DNA of 64,000 bases from Rhizobium sp. N324 (GTDB taxonomy: Bacteria > Pseudomonadota > Alphaproteobacteria > Rhizobiales > Rhizobiaceae): positions 1,925,001-1,989,000 of the forward strand of contig NZ_CP013630.1 of NCBI RefSeq assembly GCF_001664485.1, written 5' to 3'. This document shows positions 1-7,292 of this stretch, piece after piece. The notes beneath the pieces were generated by a model, which worked only from the letters and a program-made list of their open reading frames with translations, ran no database searches and was not told the origin of the DNA. Positions within the stretch are counted from its first letter, which is position 1. The number at the start of each line of letters is the position of its first letter. Made by a program: the position numbers and the translations under genes.

Positions 1-867
1 ATAGGACGGCCAGTATTTCTCGCCGACCGCTTCGAACATTTCGATCGAGACGATCCGATCATAAAGCCCGACCTCGTCGCGGTAATCCTGGAAGCGGAAT
101 TCGACGCGGTCGCCAAGGCCGGCCTTGCGGATGCGCTCTTCGGCGAAGGCGAGCTGCTCGCGGCTGATCGTCAGCCCGGTCACCTTGCAGTTCAGCTCGC
201 CTGCCGCGAATTCGGCAAAACCGCCCCAGCCGCAGCCGATCTCCAGCACGTGATCCCCAGGCCCGATGCCGGTCGCCTCGGCGAGCGCGCGGTATTTGGC
301 ATTCTGTGCCGATTGCAGATCGTTGGCCCCGGTGGAATAGAGTGCCGAGGAATAGGTCATGCTCGGATCGAGCCATTGCCTGTAGAAATCGTTGCCGAGA
401 TCGTAATGGGCAGAGATGTTGCGCTTCGAGCCCGTCCTGGTGTTGGTGTTCATCCAATGGCGGACGCGCTCGAGCAGGCGGCCAAGGCCGCCCTTGCCAT
501 GCGCATAGCTGAAGGCGGCCTCGCCGTTGACAAGAAAGAGTTCGAGAAAGGCGGTGATATCAGGGCTGTCCCAGTCGCCGTCCATATAGGTTTCGGCAAC
601 CCCGATCGTGCCGCTGGCAAGCGCCCGATAGGCGAGGTTCCAGTTGTGGAGGCTGAGAGCCGCTTTCGGCCCGGCCTTCTTGCCCTCGACCAGCAGCCTG
701 CGGCCGTCGGGGAGCGTGACGGCGAGCGAACCGTGCTGCATGTGCAGAAGTCCGCGCAGCGCCAGCTTTGCCTTGAAGGGCAGACCCTTCGCCATGCGGG
801 ACATGTTTTCGGCCGTCAGCGTCACCGCATCACGAGCCAGCAGATTCCAGTCCTGCGCCTTGCTCAT
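1..867 (-). CDS. cfa: Cyclopropane-fatty-acyl-phospholipid synthase (C-terminus beyond window)
   Basis: Transfers a methylene group from S-adenosylmethionine to the double bond of unsaturated acyl chains in membrane phospholipids, acting at the inner membrane face. The open frame runs from an ATG at 867 off the left edge, giving 289 codons of a family usually about 400 long, so the C-terminal quarter is missing. The SAM-binding motif EIGCGWGGF is visible near residue 208 and is preceded by the family-typical HYDLGNDFY segment. The N-terminal 100 or so residues match the usual CFA N-terminal domain. A purine-rich GGAGGAG stretch precedes the ATG. It lies 121 nt downstream of the photolyase gene in the same orientation, so co-transcription is possible. 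The family call is firm; which CFA paralogue it is cannot be told. Confidence 0.93.
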   Translation of the reverse strand, partial: MSKAQDWNLLARDAVTLTAENMSRMAKGLPFKAKLALRGLLHMQHGSLAVTLPDGRRLLVEGKKAGPKAALSLHNWNLAYRALASGTIGVAETYMDGDWDSPDITAFLELFLVNGEAAFSYAHGKGGLGRLLERVRHWMNTNTRTGSKRNISAHYDLGNDFYRQWLDPSMTYSSALYSTGANDLQSAQNAKYRALAEATGIGPGDHVLEIGCGWGGFAEFAAGELNCKVTGLTISREQLAFAEERIRKAGLGDRVEFRFQDYRDEVGLYDRIVSIEMFEAVGEKYWPSY

Positions 868-988
868 CTCTCCTCCTCCAGCATTTTCTTGCCGGTTAGG
901 GACGACGAAGCACCCTCTCTTATTCGCGCGGCCGCCCCCCGGCCATTGCATCGAAGGCTACCGCATAATTCCCGAAATCGGAACAGAT

Positions 989-2485
989 TTAACCGGCCCG
1001 GCGCGGGGAGCTGCGCGTCGATGCGCTATCTTTGGTGGCGTTATAAGCTGCGAGTGCCCGGCTGCGCGCGCTCGCGTGGTCGACGATCGGTTTCGGATAG
1101 GTTTGGCCAAGCGTGATGCCTGCCTCGGCGAGCATGCTTCTCGGCGCTTCGAACGGCCGGTGGATGTATTTTGCCCCGAGTTCCCGAAGCTCCGGCACGT
1201 AAGCCCTGATATAATCGCCGTCCGGATCGAAGGTCTGGCCCTGCAGCACCGGATTGAAGATGCGGAAGAAGGGGGAGGCATCGGCTCCCGAGCCCGCCAC
1301 CCACTGCCAGCTTGCCGCATTGTTGGCGGGATCGGCATCGACCAGCGTGTCGCGAAACCAGGCTTCGCCCCGGCGCCAGTCGACCATCAGGTCCTTGATG
1401 AGGAAGGAGGCGACGATCATGCGCACGCGATTGTGCATCCAGCCATGGCGCCAGAGCTGGCGCATGCCGGCATCGACGATCGGGTAGCCCGTAAGTCCCC
1501 GGCGCCACGCGTTGAAATCACCATCATCGTTGCGCCATTCGAAGCCGTCGAAACGATTGTTCCAGTTCTCGGAGGCAAGCTTCGGGAAATGGAACAACAG
1601 GTGATAGGAGAATTCGCGCCAGGCGATCTCCTTGCGGAAATGGACGGTATCGGCCGCCGATACGCGTTTTGACAGACCGCGTGTCGCATCCCAGATGCGG
1701 GCAGGGGAGATCTCGCCGAGCGCCAGATGCGGCGACAGCATCGATGTCGCCTGCTTCGCCGGAAAGTCGCGGTTTTCCTTGTAGCCGTCGAGGGCGTCCT
1801 CGACGAAGGCGCGGAGCCTCTCCTTTGCGCCATGCTCGCCCGGCGTCCAGAGATCGCTAAAATTCTTCGCCCAGTCGGGCTTCATAGGCAGCAGCTTCCA
1901 GCTCTCCAGCGGTTCCGACTTCGCAAGCTCCGATGCCAGCCGCAGTTTCGCCGGCGGGTCCAGCGGCGGCTCCGGTTCGCCGGCGCCCTCCAGCGCCCGC
2001 CAGAATGGCGTATAAACGCGATAGGACGTGCCATTGCCGGTCATCAGCCGGGATGGTTCGTGCAGCAGCTGGCCGCCGAAGCTTCTTGTCTCGATCGCCT
2101 GCTTTTCCAATTCCTGCTTGATGCGGATGTCGATGGATATTCCTGACGGATCGTAGCGGCGGTTCCAGAAGACGGCTTCGGCACCGCTCTCTCGGATCAA
2201 AGCGCAGAGCACCTGAAGCGCCTCGCCGCTGGCAAGCACCAGCCGTCCCTGCCGCTGGCGCAGCGACGTATCCAGCGCCTCAAGCGAATGGTGAAGCCAC
2301 CAGGCCTGCGCAGCGCCCAATGGGCCGGCGCCCGGCGCGGGCTCGCTGATATAGACGGGGATGATCGGTCGCCCGGAGAGATGGGCAGCGTTCAGCGCCT
2401 GGTTATCGTCGAGGCGCAAATCCTTGCGAAACCACAGAATGACAGGTTGTGCCGCGTCTTTTGTCAATGAAACCATTCCCTGCAT
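989..2485 (-). CDS. phrB: Deoxyribodipyrimidine photolyase
   Basis: Light-driven repair of cyclobutane pyrimidine dimers using reduced FAD and an antenna chromophore. The 498-residue length is normal for class I photolyases. The N-terminal alpha/beta photolyase domain opens with ILWFRKDLRLDDN (about residues 16-28). The C-terminal FAD-binding region carries the canonical HFRKEIAWREF, the TGYPIVDAGMRQLW helix and HNRVRM near residues 290-380, followed by the NNAASWQWVAGSG motif that contacts flavin. The ATG at 2485 is preceded by AGGGAACAC; an in-frame ATG at 2476 is the alternative start. The gene points away from a small secreted-protein gene whose terminator lies just upstream. A cryptochrome is less likely because all residues typical of DNA photolyases are present. 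Confidence 0.95.
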   Translation of the reverse strand: MQGMVSLTKDAAQPVILWFRKDLRLDDNQALNAAHLSGRPIIPVYISEPAPGAGPLGAAQAWWLHHSLEALDTSLRQRQGRLVLASGEALQVLCALIRESGAEAVFWNRRYDPSGISIDIRIKQELEKQAIETRSFGGQLLHEPSRLMTGNGTSYRVYTPFWRALEGAGEPEPPLDPPAKLRLASELAKSEPLESWKLLPMKPDWAKNFSDLWTPGEHGAKERLRAFVEDALDGYKENRDFPAKQATSMLSPHLALGEISPARIWDATRGLSKRVSAADTVHFRKEIAWREFSYHLLFHFPKLASENWNNRFDGFEWRNDDGDFNAWRRGLTGYPIVDAGMRQLWRHGWMHNRVRMIVASFLIKDLMVDWRRGEAWFRDTLVDADPANNAASWQWVAGSGADASPFFRIFNPVLQGQTFDPDGDYIRAYVPELRELGAKYIHRPFEAPRSMLAEAGITLGQTYPKPIVDHASARSRALAAYNATKDSASTRSSPRRAG

Positions 2486-2565
2486 GTGTTCCCTGCTACG
2501 GCTCTACGGAACGGCCGGATCAAAAGTTTCATCCGGAAGAATGCTTTCATCGCTGTCGCCATATG

Positions 2566-2592
2566 AAAAGGCCGGCGTGAACCGGCCTTTTC
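2566..2592 (-). terminator. Intrinsic terminator after the small secreted protein gene
   Basis: A 10-bp perfect stem (AAAAGGCCGG paired with CCGGCCTTTT) with a six-base loop lies 20 nt past the stop of the gene at 2613-2939. Read on the minus strand it ends in a T-rich tract, so it should separate that gene from phrB. Confidence 0.75.
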
Positions 2593-2612
2593 TGACAGTG
2601 GAGAGCCGCGCT

Positions 2613-2939
2613 TTAGTTGTCGTATTCGCGGCAGGCTTCGCTGATCGATGCGCCGCTCTGACCGCCGCGTGTGTCGACGCCGGACATCTGTTGCGGCATG
2701 CCGGGGCATTCCATCGTTTGCGGTCGACCGATGCTCTGTGTGGTGGTCGGATCGACCGGCGCGGCCTGCACCGGATACATGCCGTTGTCACTGTTGGTGT
2801 AATCCGACGAATAGTTACCCGAACTTGGATCGGTCGAGCCGCCGTTCGTCGGCCCGATCGTGTCAGGGTTCGACTGGGCAAAGGCCGACGATGCCATGCC
2901 GATCGCGAGCAGCGACGCGGCAATGAGGGACTTGGTCAT
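2613..2939 (-). CDS. Small secreted protein of unknown function
   Basis: A 108-residue protein with a clear Sec signal peptide: Lys at position 3, a hydrophobic run to about residue 20 and an ASSAFAQ cleavage site. The mature part (about 86 residues) is polar, rich in Ser, Thr, Asn, Asp, Gly and Pro, with two cysteines (PGMPQQ region and the C-terminal ACREYDN). The ATG has an excellent ribosome binding site (AAAGGAGG about 8 nt upstream) and the gene has its own terminator, so it is a real monocistronic gene. The family is not recognised; similar small exported proteins are frequent in Rhizobiaceae. Confidence 0.82.
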   Translation of the reverse strand: MTKSLIAASLLAIGMASSAFAQSNPDTIGPTNGGSTDPSSGNYSSDYTNSDNGMYPVQAAPVDPTTTQSIGRPQTMECPGMPQQMSGVDTRGGQSGASISEACREYDN

Positions 2940-3142
2940 GAGGATATCCTCCTTTGATTTTCATCTTGGGTGGCCCTCGGCTAACTGCCTGTCGGAACCA
3001 TTGTTCCAAAGTTTTGCGAAAAACCTGCACGCACGCCTTGCATGGTTACGCATAAACCTTAACCGCCGAAGCCGCTGGATCGTCGCTGCCGCCTGCCTTA
3101 GGGACATGCTGAAACGCTAGAAATCAGCTGCATGAGGCCGCT

Positions 3143-3460
3143 ATGTTCGTTTCCCCTCGCGAGGCCGCAGATCTCGGTCTCCAGATCGCCCTTGCACTCG
3201 CCCTGACGGCAAGCGGCATGGCAATCGCGTCCTCTGCCATGGGCGGCCAGAAGCCCGGTATCTCGGCGATCGACATCAGCCGCCCCTCGCTATGGACCGC
3301 CATTCCCAAGCGCATCGATCCGACGACACAGGCCTATCTGCGCGCCGACGCTCCGGCCGGACCGGAACTCGCCGGCGGCACCGACGACCTCTGCCACGAT
3401 CCGATCGGCCTTCGCCTTTCCTGTGATCTGATTGCCACCTCCGGCATAGCGGCTTTTTAG
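3143..3460 (+). CDS. Hypothetical small protein with one membrane segment
   Basis: A 105-residue frame whose codon use matches its neighbours (third positions overwhelmingly G or C), which supports real coding. A hydrophobic stretch at about residues 10-33 (LGLQIALALALTASGMAIAS) could be a membrane anchor or uncleaved signal. The rest is soluble and contains two cysteines (DDLCHDP and RLSCDL) about 12 residues apart. No family is recognised. A purine-poor region precedes the ATG, so the start is uncertain. An opposing frame at 3290-3802 overlaps it but looks like a shadow of this gene and the HAD gene. Confidence 0.5.
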   Translation: MFVSPREAADLGLQIALALALTASGMAIASSAMGGQKPGISAIDISRPSLWTAIPKRIDPTTQAYLRADAPAGPELAGGTDDLCHDPIGLRLSCDLIATSGIAAF

Positions 3461-3580
3461 CGGCGGCAGTTTTGGGGCGTCGCCTCTTCCTGCCGAAGCT
3501 TGCAAAAGGGGGTGATTTGCCGTTTCATTGCGCAATAGCGACCACATCCGTCCGACTCTTTTCCTGAAGGATTCAGCCTT

Positions 3581-4258
3581 TTGTCCCTGCCGATGCCCCG
3601 CGGCTTCGAGAAGCCTTATGCCGCCTTCCTGTTCGATATGGACGGCACCATCCTCAATTCGATCAAAGCGGCCGAGCGTGTCTGGAGCGACTGGGCAAGG
3701 CGGCACGGGCTCGATGTCGCCGACTTTTTGCCGAAGATGCATGGATCGCGCGGCATCGACACCATCACCCGGTTGAACCTGCCAGGCGTCGATCCAGAAC
3801 ATGAGGCCAGACTGGTGACCGAGGCGGAGATCGCCGACGTCAGCGATGTCGTTGCCATCTCGGGTGCCGCGGCCTTCCTGAGTTCGCTGCCGCCGGATCG
3901 CTGGGCGATCGTCACCTCCTCACCCTTGCGTCTTGCCCGCCGGCGGCTGGAGGCGGCAGGCCTGTCGCTGCCGAAATTCATAGTGACGGCGGAGGACGTC
4001 AAGGTCGGAAAACCCGACCCGCAATGTTATATTCTGGGCGCCGAACGCCTTGGCGTCAGCACGCGGGACTGCCTGGTGTTCGAAGATGTCGCCGCCGGCA
4101 TTGCTGCCGGCGAGGCGGCGGGCGCTGATGTCATGGTCGTCACGGCGACCCATCATGACAAGCTGGAAACGGCCCACCCGACCCTCGCATCCTATGACGA
4201 GATCTCGATGCGCATCTCAGCCGACCATAAGATGTTCATCGTGCCGAACGCGGCCTGA
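3581..4258 (+). CDS. HAD-superfamily hydrolase (phosphatase/phosphomutase type)
   Basis: A 225-residue HAD hydrolase of the beta-phosphoglucomutase/sugar-phosphatase subfamily. Motif I is FDMDGTIL near residue 18, with the nucleophile and acid/base aspartates. Motif II is the serine-containing IVTSSP. Motif III is the lysine of VGKPDP, and motif IV is the FEDVAAG acidic pair. The cap region between motifs I and II is helical, as in the YfbT/YniC group. The expected role is dephosphorylation of a small sugar phosphate in the cytoplasm; the substrate cannot be read from sequence. The longest frame starts at TTG 3581; ATG 3593 is an alternative. It converges on nasA with 22 nt between the ends. 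Confidence 0.88.
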   Translation: MSLPMPRGFEKPYAAFLFDMDGTILNSIKAAERVWSDWARRHGLDVADFLPKMHGSRGIDTITRLNLPGVDPEHEARLVTEAEIADVSDVVAISGAAAFLSSLPPDRWAIVTSSPLRLARRRLEAAGLSLPKFIVTAEDVKVGKPDPQCYILGAERLGVSTRDCLVFEDVAAGIAAGEAAGADVMVVTATHHDKLETAHPTLASYDEISMRISADHKMFIVPNAA

Positions 4259-4280
4259 TAGCAGCCGCGTTTCCGGCCTC

Positions 4281-6938
4281 TCACTCCGCGGCCGCGGCAA
4301 GACAGCGATCGATGATCCTGCCGATTTCGCCGCGGCAGGAGCCGCAATTGGTGCCGGCGCTGGTTTCCTTGCCGACCGCCTCGACGCTGTGGCATCCGCC
4401 GCGCACGGCGGCCGCGATCTGGTTGACCCCGACGCTGAAGCAGGAACAGACGGTGGCGCCTGGATCCGGCCTTCCGGCCCCGGGACGGCCCGCGACGAGC
4501 GCAAAGCGTTTCCTCAAATCGCCGTGTGCGATGGAGAGCTGCGAGATCGCCCAGTTGCGCGCGACCGCAACCGGCTCGCGAGCGAGGAACAGCGCGGCAA
4601 GCAGGGTCTCGCCGTCGAAGAAAGCAAGCCTGAGGTCGCCGGATTGCCGGTCGGCGTAACCCAGCGGTTCGATCTCATCGGGAATGGCGAAAACCGACCG
4701 GCACCAGCCCGTCCAGTCGTCGACGGCCTGGTCGAAGGCAAGCTCCAGCCGCCAGCCGCCTTCGGCTTTCGCCAGCGCCCAATAGGCGGCGTCGGGCGTT
4801 ACGGGTTTTGTCGCCGAGACGGCGAAACCGTAATGGGTAGCGGGGAAGGGCCGGACGGCGACGGCGACGTTTTTCGACGCCGGCTGACCGGAAACGGGAT
4901 CGGTGATCGGCGCGACCACGGCGTCGATCCGCGCCTTTGCCGCGAACTGGTCGTTCCAGTGCATCGGCGCAAAGATGCCGCCGCGCGCCTGACGATCGGT
5001 CACCAGCGCCCGGACGATCGCCTTGCCGTGGGGACTGTCGATCTCGACGAGGCCGGCGCTCGATATGCCGGTCTCGATCGCGTCGCGCGGATGGATCTCG
5101 GCAAAGGGTTCGGCGATATGGGCGGAAAGCCGCGCGCTCTTCCCGGTTCGCGTCATCGTGTGCCACTGGTCGCGGATGCGCCCGGTATTCAGCGTGAAGG
5201 GGAAGTCGGCATTGGTGCGATCTGTTGACGGCGGCTCCACAGCGACAAAGCGCGCCTTGCCGTCGGCGTGGTAGAAACCGCCATCGGCGAAGAAGCGGGT
5301 GACGCCGGGTTCTGTGCCTGCCGCCTGCGGCCACTGGAAGGGCGACAGTTCGTCATAGGCGGCACCTGAGATACCGGCGCGGGCGCCGATGTCGAAATCG
5401 CGGCTGCCGTTGTTTTCGAAGGCGGAAAGGGCGGCGTGTTCGGCGAAGATTTCGGTCGGCGCGTCGAAATCGAAGGCGGCAGCAAATCCCATACGGCGTC
5501 CGACTTCCGCAAGCTGCCACCAGTCGGCTTTCGCATCGCCGGGAGCGCCGAGAAATGGCCGCTGCCTGGAAATGCGCCGCTCGGAGTTGGTGACGGTGCC
5601 GTCCTTCTCGCCCCAGCCGAGCGAGGGCAGAAGCACATCTGCATGCCGGGCCGTATCCGTCTCTCTCAGGATGTCGGAGACGACGACAAAGGGACAGGCG
5701 GCGATCGCGCTTTCGACGCTGTTCGCATCCGGCATCGAGACGACGGGATTGGTGGCCATGATCCAGAGCGCCTTGATGCGCCCATCGGCCACGGCGCGGA
5801 ACATGTCGACCGCTTTCAAACCGGGTTTTGCGGCGATGACCGGCGATTGCCAAAAGCGCTGCACCCGGTCGCGGTCTTCAGGATTTTCGATCGCCATATG
5901 GGCGGCGAGCATGTTGGCGAGACCGCCGACCTCGCGCCCGCCCATGGCGTTCGGCTGGCCGGTCAGCGAGAACGGGCCCATGCCCGGCCGGCCGATGCGG
6001 CCGGTCGCCAGATGGCAGTTGAGGATGGCATTGACCTTGTCGGTGCCGGAGGAGGATTGGTTGACGCCCTGGCTGTAGCAGGTGACGACTTTTTGCGTCG
6101 TCTCGAACAGACGGAAAAATTCACGGATCTGCATGGCCGGCAGGCCGGTCCGTTCCAGCAGATCGTTGATATCAAGTGCTGCGGCTGAAGCAAAGGCGCC
6201 GGCGAAGCCTTCGGTGTGCGAGGCGATATAATTCTGGTCGATCGCAGGGCTTGTCGCGAGATGCGCAAGCAGCCCCATGAACAGCGCGACATCGCCGTCC
6301 GGACGGATGGCCAGATGCAGATCGGCGATATCGCATGTCATCGTCCGGCGCGGATCGATGACGACGATGCGCATGTTCGGCCGCGACGCCTTTGCGGCGG
6401 CCAGCCGCTGGTAGATGACGGGATGACACCAGGCGAGGTTGGAGCCGGTGAGCACCACCAGATCCGCGAGTTCGATATCCTCGTAGGTCCCCGGCACCGT
6501 ATCGGCGCCGAAGGCGCGGCGATGCCCGGCCACGGACGAGGACATGCAGAGCCTGGAATTGGTGTCGATATTGGCCGAGCCGATGAAGCCCTTCATCAGC
6601 TTGTTGGCGAGGTAATAATCTTCGGTCAGCAGCTGGCCGGAGACGTAGAAGGCGACGGAATCAGGCCCGTGTTCGGCGATGGTTTCGGAAAAACGCCGGG
6701 CGACCAGATCGAGCGCCTCGTCCCAGCCGCTGCGTGCGCCTGCGATTTCGGGATAAAGAAGCCGGCCGTCGAGATCGATGGTTTCGGCAAGCGCCGAACC
6801 TTTCGAGCAGAGCCGGCCGAAATTCGACGGATGCTCGGGATCGCCCTTGACGCTGACGGCGCCGGCTTCGTCGACCGTGGCGATAACGCCGCAGCCGACG
6901 CCGCAATAGGGGCAGGTGGTCTTGACCTCAGCCGCCAT
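4281..6938 (-). CDS. nasA: Assimilatory nitrate reductase, large catalytic subunit
   Basis: Reduces nitrate to nitrite in the cytoplasm using bis-MGD molybdenum and iron-sulfur clusters. The 885 residues begin with the [4Fe-4S] motif (Cys9, Cys12, Cys16, Cys44), followed by the molybdopterin oxidoreductase domain and the molydopterin-dinucleotide-binding domain (near LNTGRIRDQWHTMTR). A C-terminal BFD-like [2Fe-2S] domain occupies about the last 60 residues (VCSCF and CGSC cysteine pairs), an extension known from the Klebsiella-type NasA. No Tat signal is present, consistent with the assimilatory enzyme rather than NapA. It is the last gene of narK-nirB-nirD-nasA; its ATG overlaps the nirD stop as TAATG, implying translational coupling. 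Confidence 0.96.
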   Translation of the reverse strand: MAAEVKTTCPYCGVGCGVIATVDEAGAVSVKGDPEHPSNFGRLCSKGSALAETIDLDGRLLYPEIAGARSGWDEALDLVARRFSETIAEHGPDSVAFYVSGQLLTEDYYLANKLMKGFIGSANIDTNSRLCMSSSVAGHRRAFGADTVPGTYEDIELADLVVLTGSNLAWCHPVIYQRLAAAKASRPNMRIVVIDPRRTMTCDIADLHLAIRPDGDVALFMGLLAHLATSPAIDQNYIASHTEGFAGAFASAAALDINDLLERTGLPAMQIREFFRLFETTQKVVTCYSQGVNQSSSGTDKVNAILNCHLATGRIGRPGMGPFSLTGQPNAMGGREVGGLANMLAAHMAIENPEDRDRVQRFWQSPVIAAKPGLKAVDMFRAVADGRIKALWIMATNPVVSMPDANSVESAIAACPFVVVSDILRETDTARHADVLLPSLGWGEKDGTVTNSERRISRQRPFLGAPGDAKADWWQLAEVGRRMGFAAAFDFDAPTEIFAEHAALSAFENNGSRDFDIGARAGISGAAYDELSPFQWPQAAGTEPGVTRFFADGGFYHADGKARFVAVEPPSTDRTNADFPFTLNTGRIRDQWHTMTRTGKSARLSAHIAEPFAEIHPRDAIETGISSAGLVEIDSPHGKAIVRALVTDRQARGGIFAPMHWNDQFAAKARIDAVVAPITDPVSGQPASKNVAVAVRPFPATHYGFAVSATKPVTPDAAYWALAKAEGGWRLELAFDQAVDDWTGWCRSVFAIPDEIEPLGYADRQSGDLRLAFFDGETLLAALFLAREPVAVARNWAISQLSIAHGDLRKRFALVAGRPGAGRPDPGATVCSCFSVGVNQIAAAVRGGCHSVEAVGKETSAGTNCGSCRGEIGRIIDRCLAAAAE

Positions 6939-7282
6939 TATTCAGCCGCCATCAACAGGCTTTCGAGCGCGATGAACAGGGCGCCGTCCTCATTGCGGAC
7001 CGGTATGGTCCGTACCTCGCCCTGGTCGGCGCCGAGCGCCTTGCCGGTTTCGAGAGAGATCACCCAGTTGTGCAGCGGGCAGGTCACCGCCTTGGCATGC
7101 ACGATGCCTTGAGAGAGCGGGCCGCCTTTGTGGGGGCAGTGATCCTCGATGGCGAAGACCTCGTTTTCGGCCGTGCGGAAGACGGCGATCTTGCCTTGCG
7201 GCGTCTTCACGCAGCGTGCACCGCGCAAGGGGATGTCGGAGATGTCGCCGATTGGATGCCAGTTTTCTTTGGGCCAGTTCAT
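6938..7282 (-). CDS. nirD: Nitrite reductase [NAD(P)H] small subunit
   Basis: Rieske-like small subunit that partners NirB in NADH-dependent six-electron reduction of nitrite to ammonium. It has 114 residues, normal for the family. The fold signature includes GARCVKTPQGKIAVFR and the CPHKGGPLSQG/CPLHNWV segments. The ATG at 7282 is chosen because AAGGAG sits 6 nt upstream; an in-frame ATG at 7288 abuts that sequence with no spacing. It starts 10 nt after the nirB stop and its own stop overlaps the nasA start, so the three genes are tightly coupled. Confidence 0.93.
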   Translation of the reverse strand: MNWPKENWHPIGDISDIPLRGARCVKTPQGKIAVFRTAENEVFAIEDHCPHKGGPLSQGIVHAKAVTCPLHNWVISLETGKALGADQGEVRTIPVRNEDGALFIALESLLMAAE

Positions 7283-7292
7283 GTCCATCTCC

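Noticed and set aside
3290..3802. 170-codon minus-strand frame overlapping the small membrane protein and HAD genes
   Set aside because: It would overlap the start of a clear HAD gene on the other strand and shows no family or membrane features.
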